From DASUPK01 sp035265665 (GTDB taxonomy: Bacteria > Actinomycetota > Thermoleophilia > Solirubrobacterales > 70-9): a stretch of 16,945 nucleotides of DNA. The position numbers and the translations under genes were made by a program. Below the pieces are notes generated by a model that did not search any database, was not told the DNA's origin, and saw nothing but the letters and a program-made list of their open reading frames with translations. Every line of letters starts with the position of its first letter. Within the stretch, counting starts at the first letter, position 1. The stretch is from assembly GCA_035265665.1 (NCBI GenBank), contig DATFOK010000063.1, positions 1 through 16,945 of the forward strand. Reading direction: 5' to 3'. Below, piece after piece: positions 6,152 through 13,166 of the stretch.

Positions 6152-7477
6152 GTGAAAACCACGGTCGTCCTCTTCACCCGCGACCTGCGGCTGCACGATC
6201 ATCCCGCATTGAGGGCAGCGACTCGGCAATCCGATCGAGTCGTTCCGGCATTCGTCGTCGACAGACGGTTGGTCGCCGGCCGTGCGGGTGGACCCAACCG
6301 GCTTGCCTTCCTGCTCGAGAGCCTGCGCGACCTCGACCGCTCGCTTCGCAATCGCGGCTCATCCCTCTTCGTCAGGCGCGGCGACGTCGTCACCGAGGTG
6401 ATGCGCCTGGCCCGGGAGTGCCGGGCCGAGGCCATCTTCATCAGTGAGGACGTCAGCGGCTACGCGCGAGATCGGATGCGCCGACTCCGGCTCGCCTGCG
6501 AGCAGGAGGGCCTCGACCTTCGCGCGTTCGAGGGCGTCACCATCGTCCCGCCCGGCGAGCTGACCCCGCAGAGCGGCGACCACTACCGCGTCTTCACGCC
6601 GTACTGGCGAGGGTGGCGTGCGGCGAGCAAACGCGATCCGCTAGCGGCTCCGCGAAAGCTGCGCTCCCCGTTCCGTCCGCCGAGCGGGCGGCTTCCGAAG
6701 CTCTCCGATCTCACGGCGGACTTGCCGGTGAACGACCGGCCCCCCGGCGGGGAATCCGCCGGCCGGGACCGCCTCGGCCGCTGGCTTCGAAACGGGTCGC
6801 GGCGGTATGTGGACCTGGCCGACGACCTCCCGGCGGACGCCACGTCGCATCTGAGCCCCTATCTGCACTTCGGCTGCCTGTCGGCGAATGAGGTTCTCTC
6901 GCGGGTCGATGAGCAAAAGGGCCTCGGGGACTTCGCGCGCCAGCTCTGCTGGCGGGACTTCCACCACCAGGTGCTGGCGGCCCGGCCCGACATCGCCTAC
7001 AACGATTATCGGAAGCGGGGGCGTCGCTGGAAGAGCGGCAGGGGGCGGCTCGACGCTTGGAAGGAGGGCCGCACGGGCTATCCGATCGTGGACGCCGGCA
7101 TGCGCCAGCTCGCCGATCGGGGCTTCCTCCCCAACCGGGCGCGCCTGATCGTCGCCTCCTTCCTCACCAAGACCCTCGGCATCGATTGGCGGGCCGGCGC
7201 CCTTCACTTCGAGTGGCTCCTGGTGGACGGCGATCTGGCCAACAACGTCGGCAACTGGCAGTGGGTGGCGGGGACCGGGAACGACACTCGCCCGAACCGC
7301 GTGCTCAACCCGATCCGGCAGGCCCGTCGGTTCGACCCGGATGGAACCTACGTGCGCCGGCTGGTCCCCGAGCTCGCCGGCATCGAGGGCGGGGCGATCC
7401 ACGAGCCCTGGAAGCTAAACCGCGACGTCCGCGGGGGGCTCGACTATCCGGACCCGCTGGTGCCGCCGCCGAGCTAG
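6152..7477 (+). CDS. phr: Deoxyribodipyrimidine photolyase, class I (441 aa)
   Basis: Light-dependent flavoenzyme repairing UV-induced pyrimidine dimers. The N-terminal Rossmann-like antenna domain (about 1-160) starts VVLFTRDLRLHDHPAL. The FAD domain shows TSHLSPYLHFGCLS (231-244), FARQLCWRDFHHQVL (261-275), GYPIVDAGMRQL (309-320) and LANNVGNWQWVAGTGND (362-378). The last supplies the flavin-contacting Asn and the Trp next to FAD in the electron-transfer chain. The length is typical. The start is GTG at 6152, giving the normal N-terminus MKTTVVLFTRD; no Shine-Dalgarno sequence is evident, and a short upstream frame ends at 6153-6155 overlapping it as GTGA. Its stop is shared in a CTAG with the convergent gene. 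CPD rather than (6-4) specificity is inferred from class, and the antenna cofactor is not determinable. Confidence 0.95.
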   Translation: MKTTVVLFTRDLRLHDHPALRAATRQSDRVVPAFVVDRRLVAGRAGGPNRLAFLLESLRDLDRSLRNRGSSLFVRRGDVVTEVMRLARECRAEAIFISEDVSGYARDRMRRLRLACEQEGLDLRAFEGVTIVPPGELTPQSGDHYRVFTPYWRGWRAASKRDPLAAPRKLRSPFRPPSGRLPKLSDLTADLPVNDRPPGGESAGRDRLGRWLRNGSRRYVDLADDLPADATSHLSPYLHFGCLSANEVLSRVDEQKGLGDFARQLCWRDFHHQVLAARPDIAYNDYRKRGRRWKSGRGRLDAWKEGRTGYPIVDAGMRQLADRGFLPNRARLIVASFLTKTLGIDWRAGALHFEWLLVDGDLANNVGNWQWVAGTGNDTRPNRVLNPIRQARRFDPDGTYVRRLVPELAGIEGGAIHEPWKLNRDVRGGLDYPDPLVPPPS

Positions 7478-8043
7478 GCGTCCGGTGCGGTCGTCGCGAG
7501 CCTTCTCAGGAACCCGCGGGTAACCGCCCGGTGGATGCGCTGCTGGGTCTGCGCGTAGATCCGGACGCCGACCCGCGCGAACGGCCCGGTGCCGCGCAGC
7601 CACGGATAGAAGTTCTGAACCGCCATCCGCACGTGAACGCCGCAGCCACCCTCGGACCGCTCCATGGCCGACACCGAGAGGCGCAACGTTCCCCGATTCC
7701 GGCCCTTTCTCGAGACCAGGAGTCCGCGCTTGATCCGCCAGCTGACGGAACCCTCCCGGCCGGAGACCTCGTACTCCGGCGCGTGGAAGCGCAGGAGTAC
7801 GAGCGGTCGTCCGAGCAGCACGACGCACTGATCGCCGGCGTCCGAGGTGATCCTGATCAAGCCGAGGGTGAACCGCGTGATCAACCGCCAGTAGGCGTGG
7901 GCCGCCCACTCCAGAAAGCTCCGGCTCACCACCCGCGAGACAGGCTCGTCGAGCCAGAGCTCCGCCTCCTGAACGGACTCCACCGCTCCCGTCCGCGGCA
8001 CCTTGCCGAGCCGGTCCGGATAGAGCCGGAGCTCAACGCTCAT
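7474..8043 (-). CDS. Hypothetical protein, third gene of the carH-like operon (189 aa)
   Basis: Starts MSVELRLYPDRLGKVPRTG. The middle is rich in beta strands (QCVVLLGRPLVLLRFHAPEY, SVSWRIKRGLLVS, TLRLSVSAMERSEG) and the C-terminus is helical with RIYAQTQQRIHRAVTRGFLRRLA. The pattern is compatible with an SRPBCC-type or other lipid-binding beta-fold plus helix, but no family is recognised with confidence. No signal peptide or clear transmembrane segment is present, although residues 44-64 (FLEWAAHAYWRLITRFTLG) are amphipathic. The ATG at 8043 overlaps the SDR stop as ATGA, so it is translationally coupled to carH-like–SDR. This implies a role in the same light response. Its stop codon lies in the same CTAG as the photolyase stop. 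Confidence 0.75.
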   Translation of the reverse strand: MSVELRLYPDRLGKVPRTGAVESVQEAELWLDEPVSRVVSRSFLEWAAHAYWRLITRFTLGLIRITSDAGDQCVVLLGRPLVLLRFHAPEYEVSGREGSVSWRIKRGLLVSRKGRNRGTLRLSVSAMERSEGGCGVHVRMAVQNFYPWLRGTGPFARVGVRIYAQTQQRIHRAVTRGFLRRLATTAPDA

Positions 8044-8969
8044 TCCGAAGACGCGATCTCGGGATCCGCGGCAAGCGCCCGCCGCAGCGCCTCGGCAAAC
8101 GGGACGGGCTCGATGCCGAAGGGGGACGCTCCCAGGGGGTCGGTGACGGTCGTCGGAGTGGACAGGCCCTCGATCAGGGGCCGTGCGACCCCGGCATCGA
8201 CTGGGGTGACCAGGCCGATCCACAGCGAGGAGAGCCGGGGCGTGAGCAGCGGGACCGGGACCCTCGGGCGCGGATGGATCCTCAGCGCATGGGCCATCCG
8301 GTCGAGCATGTCGCCGTAGGAGAGAACGTCGGGCCCGCCGATCTGGACCTCCCGTCCCTCCGACTCCTCCAGGTCGGGGGCCCGACGGAGGTACGCGATC
8401 ACGTCGTCGACGGCGATCGGCTGGGTCGGCGTCGAGAGCCAGGCCGGCGCGATCATCGCCGGCAAGCGCTGGACGAGGTAGCGGAGTGTCCGGTAGGACT
8501 CGCTTCGCGCGCCGACGACCATCGCCGCCCGGAAGTAGGTCAGCGGGGGGCCCTGCTCGCCGAGGATCTCCGCCGTCTCCGCCCGGCTTCGCAGGTGCTT
8601 CGAGCGGGGCTGGTCTCCAAGCCCGCCCAGGTACACGACCCGGCTGACCTCCTCCCGCTTCGCCATCTCCGCGAAGTTCCGTGCCGCCTCGCGCTCCCGC
8701 TCCTCGAAGTCTCCCTCGCCGCCACGTCCCATGCCGTGGACCAGGTAGTAGGCGACCTCCGCCCCCTCTCCCGCGCCCCTGAGCGAATCGGCGTCCAGCA
8801 CGTCCCCTTCGAAGAGCTCGACACCGCGATCGGCGAGTTCGCTCGCCCGCCCGGAATCGCGAACCAGCGCGCGGACGTGCCAGCCGTCATCGGCCAGGGC
8901 GTTGGCCAGCCTTCCGCCGATGAAGCCGGTGGCGCCGGTGACTAGGGCGGTACGAGTGTCGGCGGTCAT
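8040..8969 (-). CDS. Atypical SDR / NAD(P)-binding epimerase-like protein (309 aa)
   Basis: The N-terminal Rossmann fold shows TGATGFIGG (11-19), followed by GDVLDADSLRGAGEGAEVAYYLVHGMG and VVYLGGLG. This is the signature of the atypical SDRs related to NDUFA9 and other NAD(P)H-binding proteins. The classical YxxxK dyad is not evident, so it may bind a nucleotide without acting as a dehydrogenase, or act on an unknown substrate. Relatives are often fused to a C-terminal DUF2867 domain; here the protein stops at 309 residues and an unrelated-looking separate protein follows. The ATG overlaps the carH-like stop as ATGA (8966-8969), and its own stop overlaps the next ATG. It is co-regulated with the photoreceptor, and a role in light or oxidative stress is inferred from context. 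Confidence 0.85.
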   Translation of the reverse strand: MTADTRTALVTGATGFIGGRLANALADDGWHVRALVRDSGRASELADRGVELFEGDVLDADSLRGAGEGAEVAYYLVHGMGRGGEGDFEEREREAARNFAEMAKREEVSRVVYLGGLGDQPRSKHLRSRAETAEILGEQGPPLTYFRAAMVVGARSESYRTLRYLVQRLPAMIAPAWLSTPTQPIAVDDVIAYLRRAPDLEESEGREVQIGGPDVLSYGDMLDRMAHALRIHPRPRVPVPLLTPRLSSLWIGLVTPVDAGVARPLIEGLSTPTTVTDPLGASPFGIEPVPFAEALRRALAADPEIASSE

Positions 8970-9856
8970 CCCGCTCCGGGCATACCCGCTGCGGCACCGA
9001 CCGGATCAGGCTGGAGGGACCGGGCGCCGAGGCGCTCCGCCAGCTCATCGTCCGCACCCTCGCCACCGATCAGGACCGGCGTGGCGCTGGCCAGCGCCCT
9101 GATCTGATCGGCGACGGCCTCGAACGGCTCCCGGGTCACCGCGGCGAGCACCACGGCGTTCGGAGCGAGCTTCGCCACCGCATCCGAGATCGTCTCGATC
9201 GGAGTGTCGCTGCCCAGGAGGGCGATGCGCCAGCCACGCTGCCGCAGCACGAGGCCGAACGCGATCAGACCGAGGTCATGCTGCTCGCCGGGCGGACCGG
9301 CGAGCAGCGCAAGCGGTCCGCCCCCGGCGCCCCAGTTGCGGCCCAGGGACAGCATTCGCCCGCGCAGGAGGGCTGTCGCGAAATGCTCCTCTGCGACGGA
9401 GACCTCACCGCTCTCCCAGCGAGTGCCGATCGCGTTCAGGACGGGTAGCAGCACGCCGCTTACGACCGCGTCGACCGTGAAGCGGGCGATTGCGTCGTCG
9501 AGGATCGCGTTCGCATCGGCCTCGTCGAAGCGGTCGAGGGCAGCGGCCAGCCGCTCGGCATGGTCGCTCCCTTCCTCGCCCTGCCCGGAGCGCGCGGCCG
9601 AAGATACCGCGGAGGTCGTCAGCCGCGCGGCCTCGGCGGCCGAGACGCCCGAGTCGATCAGCGCCTTCATCGCTCTTACGCACTCCTGGTCGCTCGTCCC
9701 GTAGAGGCGAAAGCCGCCCGAGCTGCGTTGCGGCCGCAACAGGCCATACCGCCGCTCCCATGCCCGCAGCGTGTCCACCCCGACGCCGGTTCGCCGGCTG
9801 AGCTCGCCGATGCGGACGAGTGGCCCTTCCTCAGGTGTGGCGGGTGGGACAGACAT
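8966..9856 (-). CDS. carH: CarH/LitR-type B12-dependent photoreceptor, MerR family (296 aa)
   Basis: Transcriptional repressor expected to bind DNA in the dark with adenosylcobalamin and release it when light breaks the Co-C bond. The MerR winged helix is at about 14-60 (RIGELSRRTGVGVDTLRAWE, then GLLRPQRSSGGFRLY). A helical-bundle domain at about 100-175 contains W147-x9-E157-H158, the cap over the adenosyl group. The cobalamin domain follows from 181, with E191-Q-H193-D-L-G196 supplying the lower axial His. The spacing H158 to H193 (35 residues) equals that between the corresponding histidines of Thermus CarH as I recall it. The residue after W147 is Glu, not the His that forms the bis-His light state in Thermus. 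It heads a three-gene operon and faces an array of 11-bp phased sites, so autoregulation is likely. Family assignment strong; the photoresponse is inferred. Confidence 0.9.
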   Translation of the reverse strand: MSVPPATPEEGPLVRIGELSRRTGVGVDTLRAWERRYGLLRPQRSSGGFRLYGTSDQECVRAMKALIDSGVSAAEAARLTTSAVSSAARSGQGEEGSDHAERLAAALDRFDEADANAILDDAIARFTVDAVVSGVLLPVLNAIGTRWESGEVSVAEEHFATALLRGRMLSLGRNWGAGGGPLALLAGPPGEQHDLGLIAFGLVLRQRGWRIALLGSDTPIETISDAVAKLAPNAVVLAAVTREPFEAVADQIRALASATPVLIGGEGADDELAERLGARSLQPDPVGAAAGMPGAG

Positions 9857-9867
9857 TGGACAGACCC

Positions 9868-9896
9868 TTGACAGTTCTCAGAGTAGCTGTTAAAAG
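9868..9896 (+). promoter_or_regulatory. Sigma-70-type promoter for the plus-strand light operon
   Basis: A perfect -35 box, TTGACA (9868-9873), is followed by 17 bases and TAAAAG (9891-9896) as -10. Transcription would start near 9903, with a leader of about 45 bases that ends in AAAGGAG before the ATG at 9949. The -35 box is embedded in the third GACAG repeat, so repressor and RNA polymerase would compete directly. Confidence 0.65.
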
Positions 9897-9908
9897 CTTG
9901 GACGTCAA
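9880..9908 (-). promoter_or_regulatory. Candidate promoter for the carH-like operon
   Basis: On the minus strand, TTGACG (9908-9903) is followed by 17 bases and TACTCT (9885-9880), a weak -10 box. Initiation near 9873 would leave a leader of about 17 bases and place two operator repeats over the start site. It overlaps the plus-strand promoter back to back, so the two may interfere. The -10 match is poor, so confidence is modest. Confidence 0.4.
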
Positions 9909-9948
9909 CTCTGGACAGACTCTAGATGAGGATTAGACAAAGGAGAAC

Positions 9949-10176
9949 ATGATGAACCTGGATCACAGGCGAAGGACGCTTGCCGCCAGAGTGCTGTTCC
10001 TGTCCGCGGCCCTGCTCTCGTTCGGGCTCTCGGTCGTCCTCTACTTCACCGGAGAGCACACGGACGGCATTTTCGTCGGGCTGTGGGTGCCCTCGATTCT
10101 CGCCCTGGGTGCGTTCCTCGCCCCCCGGCGCGTCCCGGGCCCGGTCGACGGCTCCATCGAGGGGGCGATCCGATGA
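9949..10176 (+). CDS. Small two-helix membrane protein (75 aa), first gene of the light operon
   Basis: MMNLDHRRRTLAAR, a basic cytoplasmic lead, is followed by transmembrane helix 1 (about 14-33), a short loop GEHTDG, transmembrane helix 2 (about 40-58, IFVGLWVPSILALG) and a soluble tail. The positive-inside rule predicts both termini in the cytoplasm (RRR before helix 1, PRRV after helix 2). AAAGGAG lies just upstream; an adjacent second ATG at 9952 is an equal candidate start. Its stop overlaps the next ATG (ATGA). No family is recognised. As the first product of a presumed light-induced operon, it may anchor or assist the downstream redox and lipid proteins, which is inference. Confidence 0.8.
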   Translation: MMNLDHRRRTLAARVLFLSAALLSFGLSVVLYFTGEHTDGIFVGLWVPSILALGAFLAPRRVPGPVDGSIEGAIR

Positions 10177-10355
10177 TCGGCATCTTCCTGTACGGCGTCT
10201 TCGTCTTCACCCTGGTCTCCGCAGCCCTGGGTCTGCTCGGCTGGGGCATCGTCAACGAGCGTCGCGACCGCACGCAGTTCGAGCAGGGGCGCCAGGTGTT
10301 CGGCGATAAGGCGGCGCTCGAGGTCTCGAGGGAGCCCGAGGGGGCTCCGCGATGA
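10173..10355 (+). CDS. Small single-pass membrane protein (60 aa)
   Basis: MIGIFLYGVFVFTLVSAALG forms a single hydrophobic helix (about 2-27). A charged tail follows (NERRDRTQFEQGRQVFGDK) with no recognisable motif. The N-terminal helix could be an uncleaved anchor. The start at 10173 is chosen because ATGA overlaps the upstream stop; an in-frame start at 10083 would overlap the previous gene by 94 bases and add a Pro/Arg-rich extension. Its stop again overlaps the SDR start as ATGA, so three genes in a row are translationally coupled. Unknown function; too short for a catalytic domain. Confidence 0.75.
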   Translation: MIGIFLYGVFVFTLVSAALGLLGWGIVNERRDRTQFEQGRQVFGDKAALEVSREPEGAPR

Positions 10356-11338
10356 CGGGCCTGATCGACCGCGCGCTCGATCTCACGGTGGTTCCGGGCT
10401 ATTCCCGCCTCGGCTATGGCATGCGACACCTCAACTGGGAGGACGCGGTAGGGCGAAACGACCTGAGAGGCCGGACCGTCCTCGTCACAGGTGGGAGCTC
10501 AGGGGTCGGTGAGGCTGCCTGCGCGGGGTTCGCCTCCGCGGGGGCGCACGTCCACATCCTGGCCCGTGACTACGACCGGGCGGTACGGGCGATCGGCCGG
10601 ATCGAGTCCCGGCTGCCGGTGTCAGGGGGCACCATCAAGCTCGAGCTCTGCGACCTCTCCGATCTCTCGGAGGTGCGGCGGTTCGCCGAGAGCTTCCAGG
10701 CGCGCCTGGACCGTCTCGATCTGCTCGTCAACAACGCCGGGGTGCTTCCCCAGGCGCGCACCCACACTCCGGACGGGATCGAGCTGACGTTCGCGACCAA
10801 CGTCCTCGGACCGTTCCTGCTCACCTCGCTCTTCCTCCCCACCCTGCTCGCGGCTGCGCCGGCACGGGTGATCACCGTCTCCTCGGGCGGGATGTACACG
10901 GCCCGCTTGCGGCCCGAGGATCTTCAGCTCGAGAATGAGCCCTTCGACGGCCCGCGCTTCTACGCCCACACCAAGCGCGCGCAGGTCGCCCTCAACCGAA
11001 CCTGGGCCGAGAGATTCCCAGCCGATCGCATCGCCTTCCACGCGATGCATCCCGGTTGGGTCGACACGCCCGGCCTCCGGACTTCAATGCCGCGCTTCCG
11101 GCGGCTGATGCGCCCGCTGCTGCGCGACGCCCGGCAGGGCGCCGACACGGCCGTCTGGCTCGGGAGTCATCCGGACCTCGAGCCGGCTACAGGCGGCTTC
11201 TGGCAGGACCGCGCGCCGCGGCCCGAGCACCGCATCCGTTCGACCCGCGAGACCCACGAGGACCGAGAACGGCTCTGGCGTGAGTGTGAGCGCCTCTGCA
11301 CCGCCTCGCAGTCCCCGAGAGCGGCAGCGATCTGCTGA
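10352..11338 (+). CDS. Short-chain dehydrogenase/reductase, DHRS12-like (328 aa)
   Basis: Classical SDR with cofactor motif TGGSSGVG (46-53), NNAG (127-130), catalytic Asn150, Ser177/178 and Y204-x3-K208 (YAHTK), then PGWVDTPG (234-241). The N-terminal lead VPGYSRLGYGMRHLNWEDA before the Rossmann fold matches the DHRS12-type SDRs rather than fatty-acid or steroid SDRs. It would oxidise or reduce a hydroxyl/carbonyl using NAD(P)H; the substrate is unknown, with a lipid or aldehyde plausible from the neighbours. The start overlaps the previous stop as ATGA. The C-terminal 40 residues are charged and helical (RSTRETHEDRERLWRECERL), ending just before the SRPBCC gene with a 23-base gap. Confidence 0.9.
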   Translation: MTGLIDRALDLTVVPGYSRLGYGMRHLNWEDAVGRNDLRGRTVLVTGGSSGVGEAACAGFASAGAHVHILARDYDRAVRAIGRIESRLPVSGGTIKLELCDLSDLSEVRRFAESFQARLDRLDLLVNNAGVLPQARTHTPDGIELTFATNVLGPFLLTSLFLPTLLAAAPARVITVSSGGMYTARLRPEDLQLENEPFDGPRFYAHTKRAQVALNRTWAERFPADRIAFHAMHPGWVDTPGLRTSMPRFRRLMRPLLRDARQGADTAVWLGSHPDLEPATGGFWQDRAPRPEHRIRSTRETHEDRERLWRECERLCTASQSPRAAAIC

Positions 11339-11361
11339 CCCACGAGAGAAAGGAACACGAG

Positions 11362-11826
11362 ATGGCGAGATACACCGGAACGGTCGAAGCACCGCACAGC
11401 GCGGAGGAGGTATGGCATTACCTGGCGGACCTCCGCTCGGTCGAGGAGTGGGATCCCAGCGTCGACGACGTGGAGCTGACCGGCGGCGAGCCGCGCACCG
11501 AGGGCGCCCGCTACCAGCTCGAGGTGAGGTTTCGCGGTCGGAGCATCACCCTGCCCTACCGCATCATCGAGGTCGATCCGCCGCACCGAGTGGTTTTCGC
11601 GGCCGAGACCGACTCCGTCATGGTGCGCGACGAGGCGCGGATCGATCCGCTGGGGCCGTCCGCCAGCCGCGTGACGTGGGATGCGGACCTCCGGCTCCGC
11701 GGGATCCGAAGGCTGCTCGACGTTCCCCTGCGCGCGATCTTCAACCGCGTCGGAGAGAACGCGAAAGAGGGGCTGGGTGAGCGGCTTCGCAAGCCGGCGC
11801 TCGGCGAGCCGGTCGTCCACAGATGA
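11362..11826 (+). CDS. SRPBCC / polyketide cyclase-like lipid-binding protein (154 aa)
   Basis: Single START-like domain with the typical opening YTGTVEAPHSAEEVWHYLAD, the WDPSV turn, beta strands RYQLEVRFRGRSITLPYRI and HRVVFAAETDSVM, and a C-terminal helix (LLDVPLRAIFNRVGENAKEG). Such helix-grip folds hold hydrophobic ligands and sometimes act as cyclases or dehydratases. There is no signal peptide, so it is cytosolic. GAAAGGAAC lies upstream of the ATG. Its stop overlaps the FAD oxidoreductase start (ATGA), which suggests it may present a lipid-like substrate to that enzyme. This is inference from coupling, not from residues. Confidence 0.85.
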   Translation: MARYTGTVEAPHSAEEVWHYLADLRSVEEWDPSVDDVELTGGEPRTEGARYQLEVRFRGRSITLPYRIIEVDPPHRVVFAAETDSVMVRDEARIDPLGPSASRVTWDADLRLRGIRRLLDVPLRAIFNRVGENAKEGLGERLRKPALGEPVVHR

Positions 11827-13166
11827 GGCGGATCGCCGAGCACAGGCGGATCGCTGTCGTCGGGGCCGGTGTCTCCGGGCTCGTCGCCGCAGCGGAGCTC
11901 CACCGCGCGGGACATGACGTCCACGTCTTCGAGGCGGGCGAATACCCGGGTGGGCACACCAACACGATCGACGTCGAGACACCCGGGGGGCAACTGGCGG
12001 TCGACACCGGCTTCATCGTCTTCAACGAGGTCAACTACCCGAACTTCGAGCGCATGCTGGCCGAGCTCGGGGTCGTCTCGCAGCCGACCGACATGAGCTT
12101 CTCCGTCTCGGACGGCCGCGGTGGGTTCGAGTGGGCGACCACCGGGCCACGGGGGTTGTTCGCGCGCCCGGCGCACGCGCTTGACCCGCGCTTTCACCGC
12201 ATGCTGCGCGATCTGGTCCGCTTCAACCGCGAGGCCCGCAAGCTGGTCGGCAGCGGCGGACGAGGGCCCTCGCTCCGTCGCTTCCTAGCGGATGGCGGCT
12301 ACTCGGACTACTTCGTCGAGCGGCTACTCGTCCCGCAGGCCTCGGCCGTGTGGTCGGCGGACCCGGCGCAGATGTGGAGGTTTCCCGCGGGCTTCCTCGC
12401 CGAGTTCTTCGATAACCATCGCGTTCTACAACTCCGGGACAGGCCCTCCTGGCGGTCGATTACGGGAGGGTCCCGACGCTACGTCGAGGCGCTGATCGCG
12501 CCGTTTCACGAACGGGTCAACCTCCGCGCCCCGGTCCGGCGCATCCACCGCGTGCCGGATGGGGTGGTGATCGCGCTCGATGACTCGTGCGAGCGCTTCG
12601 ATGAGGTCGTGATCGCCGTCCACTCCGACGTCGCGCTCCGAATGCTCGCCGACCCGGCCCCCGCCGAGGCCGACGTCCTCGGCGCGATTCCCTACCAGCG
12701 GAACGAGGCCGTCCTCCACACCGACGCGTGCTTGATGCCGCAGCGGCGTAGCGCCTGGGCGAGCTGGAACTATCACCTGATCGACCGGCCCACCGGCCGG
12801 ACGACGGTGACGTACCACATGAACCGCCTGCAGTCGCTCGTCGCGGATCGCGACTATCTCGTCACGCTCAACCTGACCGAGGCGGTCGACCCGGCGAGGG
12901 TCATCCGCAAGATCGACTACGCCCACCCGGTCTTTACGCCCGAGGGCGTGGCCGCGCAGCGCCGCTGGGCGGAGATCTCCGGCCTCAGGCGGACCCACTT
13001 CTGCGGGGCCTACTGGCGGTGGGGGTTCCACGAGGATGGCGTCTGGTCGGCTTTGCGGGTCGCGGAGAGGCTCGGCGGCCGCGGGCCGCTGCCGAAGGCC
13101 GGAGGGCCCACGCGGGTGAGAGAGCTCGCCGAGCCGGTCGTAGAGCAGCTGGCAGAGGTCGCATGA
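11823..13166 (+). CDS. FAD-dependent amine-oxidase-like oxidoreductase (447 aa)
   Basis: The dinucleotide motif G14-A-G16-V-S-G19 is followed by E37 (VHVFEAGEYPGGHTNT), the ADP-ribose-binding acid of flavin amine oxidases and phytoene-desaturase-like enzymes. Other landmarks are DTGFIVFNEVNYPNFERML, VPQASAVWSADP, ITGGSRRYVEAL, and the C-terminal FCGAYWRWGFHEDGVWSALR that closes the FAD site. This is the NAD/FAD-binding family (COG2907-like) commonly found beside DUF1365 and cyclopropane-fatty-acid-synthase-like methyltransferase genes, where relatives are linked to modification of unsaturated fatty acids under photo-oxidative stress. Coupled by ATGA at both ends. The exact substrate is not shown here. 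Not phytoene desaturase on present evidence, as no carotenoid gene is near. Confidence 0.9.
   Translation: MRRIAEHRRIAVVGAGVSGLVAAAELHRAGHDVHVFEAGEYPGGHTNTIDVETPGGQLAVDTGFIVFNEVNYPNFERMLAELGVVSQPTDMSFSVSDGRGGFEWATTGPRGLFARPAHALDPRFHRMLRDLVRFNREARKLVGSGGRGPSLRRFLADGGYSDYFVERLLVPQASAVWSADPAQMWRFPAGFLAEFFDNHRVLQLRDRPSWRSITGGSRRYVEALIAPFHERVNLRAPVRRIHRVPDGVVIALDDSCERFDEVVIAVHSDVALRMLADPAPAEADVLGAIPYQRNEAVLHTDACLMPQRRSAWASWNYHLIDRPTGRTTVTYHMNRLQSLVADRDYLVTLNLTEAVDPARVIRKIDYAHPVFTPEGVAAQRRWAEISGLRRTHFCGAYWRWGFHEDGVWSALRVAERLGGRGPLPKAGGPTRVRELAEPVVEQLAEVA

Larger units (their letters stand above)
9848..9940. promoter_or_regulatory. Putative CarH operator array: GACAG half-sites at 11-bp phasing
   Basis: GACAG starts at 9848, 9859, 9870 and 9914, and the variant GACAA at 9936. 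All are offset by exact multiples of 11 bp (0, 11, 22, 66, 88). The first three are consecutive with consensus nTnGACAGnnn. Tandem 11-bp direct repeats, each bound by one MerR domain of a tetramer, are the known operator layout of CarH/LitR. The 9859 and 9870 copies overlap the transcription start region of the carH-like gene, and the 9870 copy overlaps the TTGACA -35 box of the plus-strand operon. The 9848 copy lies in the first codons of the regulator gene. Confidence 0.8.

Noticed and set aside
5973..6155. 60-aa ORF ending in a GTGA overlap with the photolyase start
   Set aside because: TTG start without a ribosome-binding site and no domain pattern; the overlap could be chance. Kept only as a possible leader peptide.
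6641..7402. 253-aa minus-strand ORF
   Set aside because: Antisense to the photolyase FAD domain; no supporting motif.
7057..8319. 420-aa plus-strand ORF
   Set aside because: Overlaps the photolyase in another frame and is antisense to two coupled operon genes; Pro/Arg-rich noise.
11167..11982. 271-aa minus-strand ORF across SDR, SRPBCC and FAD genes
   Set aside because: Antisense to three coupled genes with clear family motifs.
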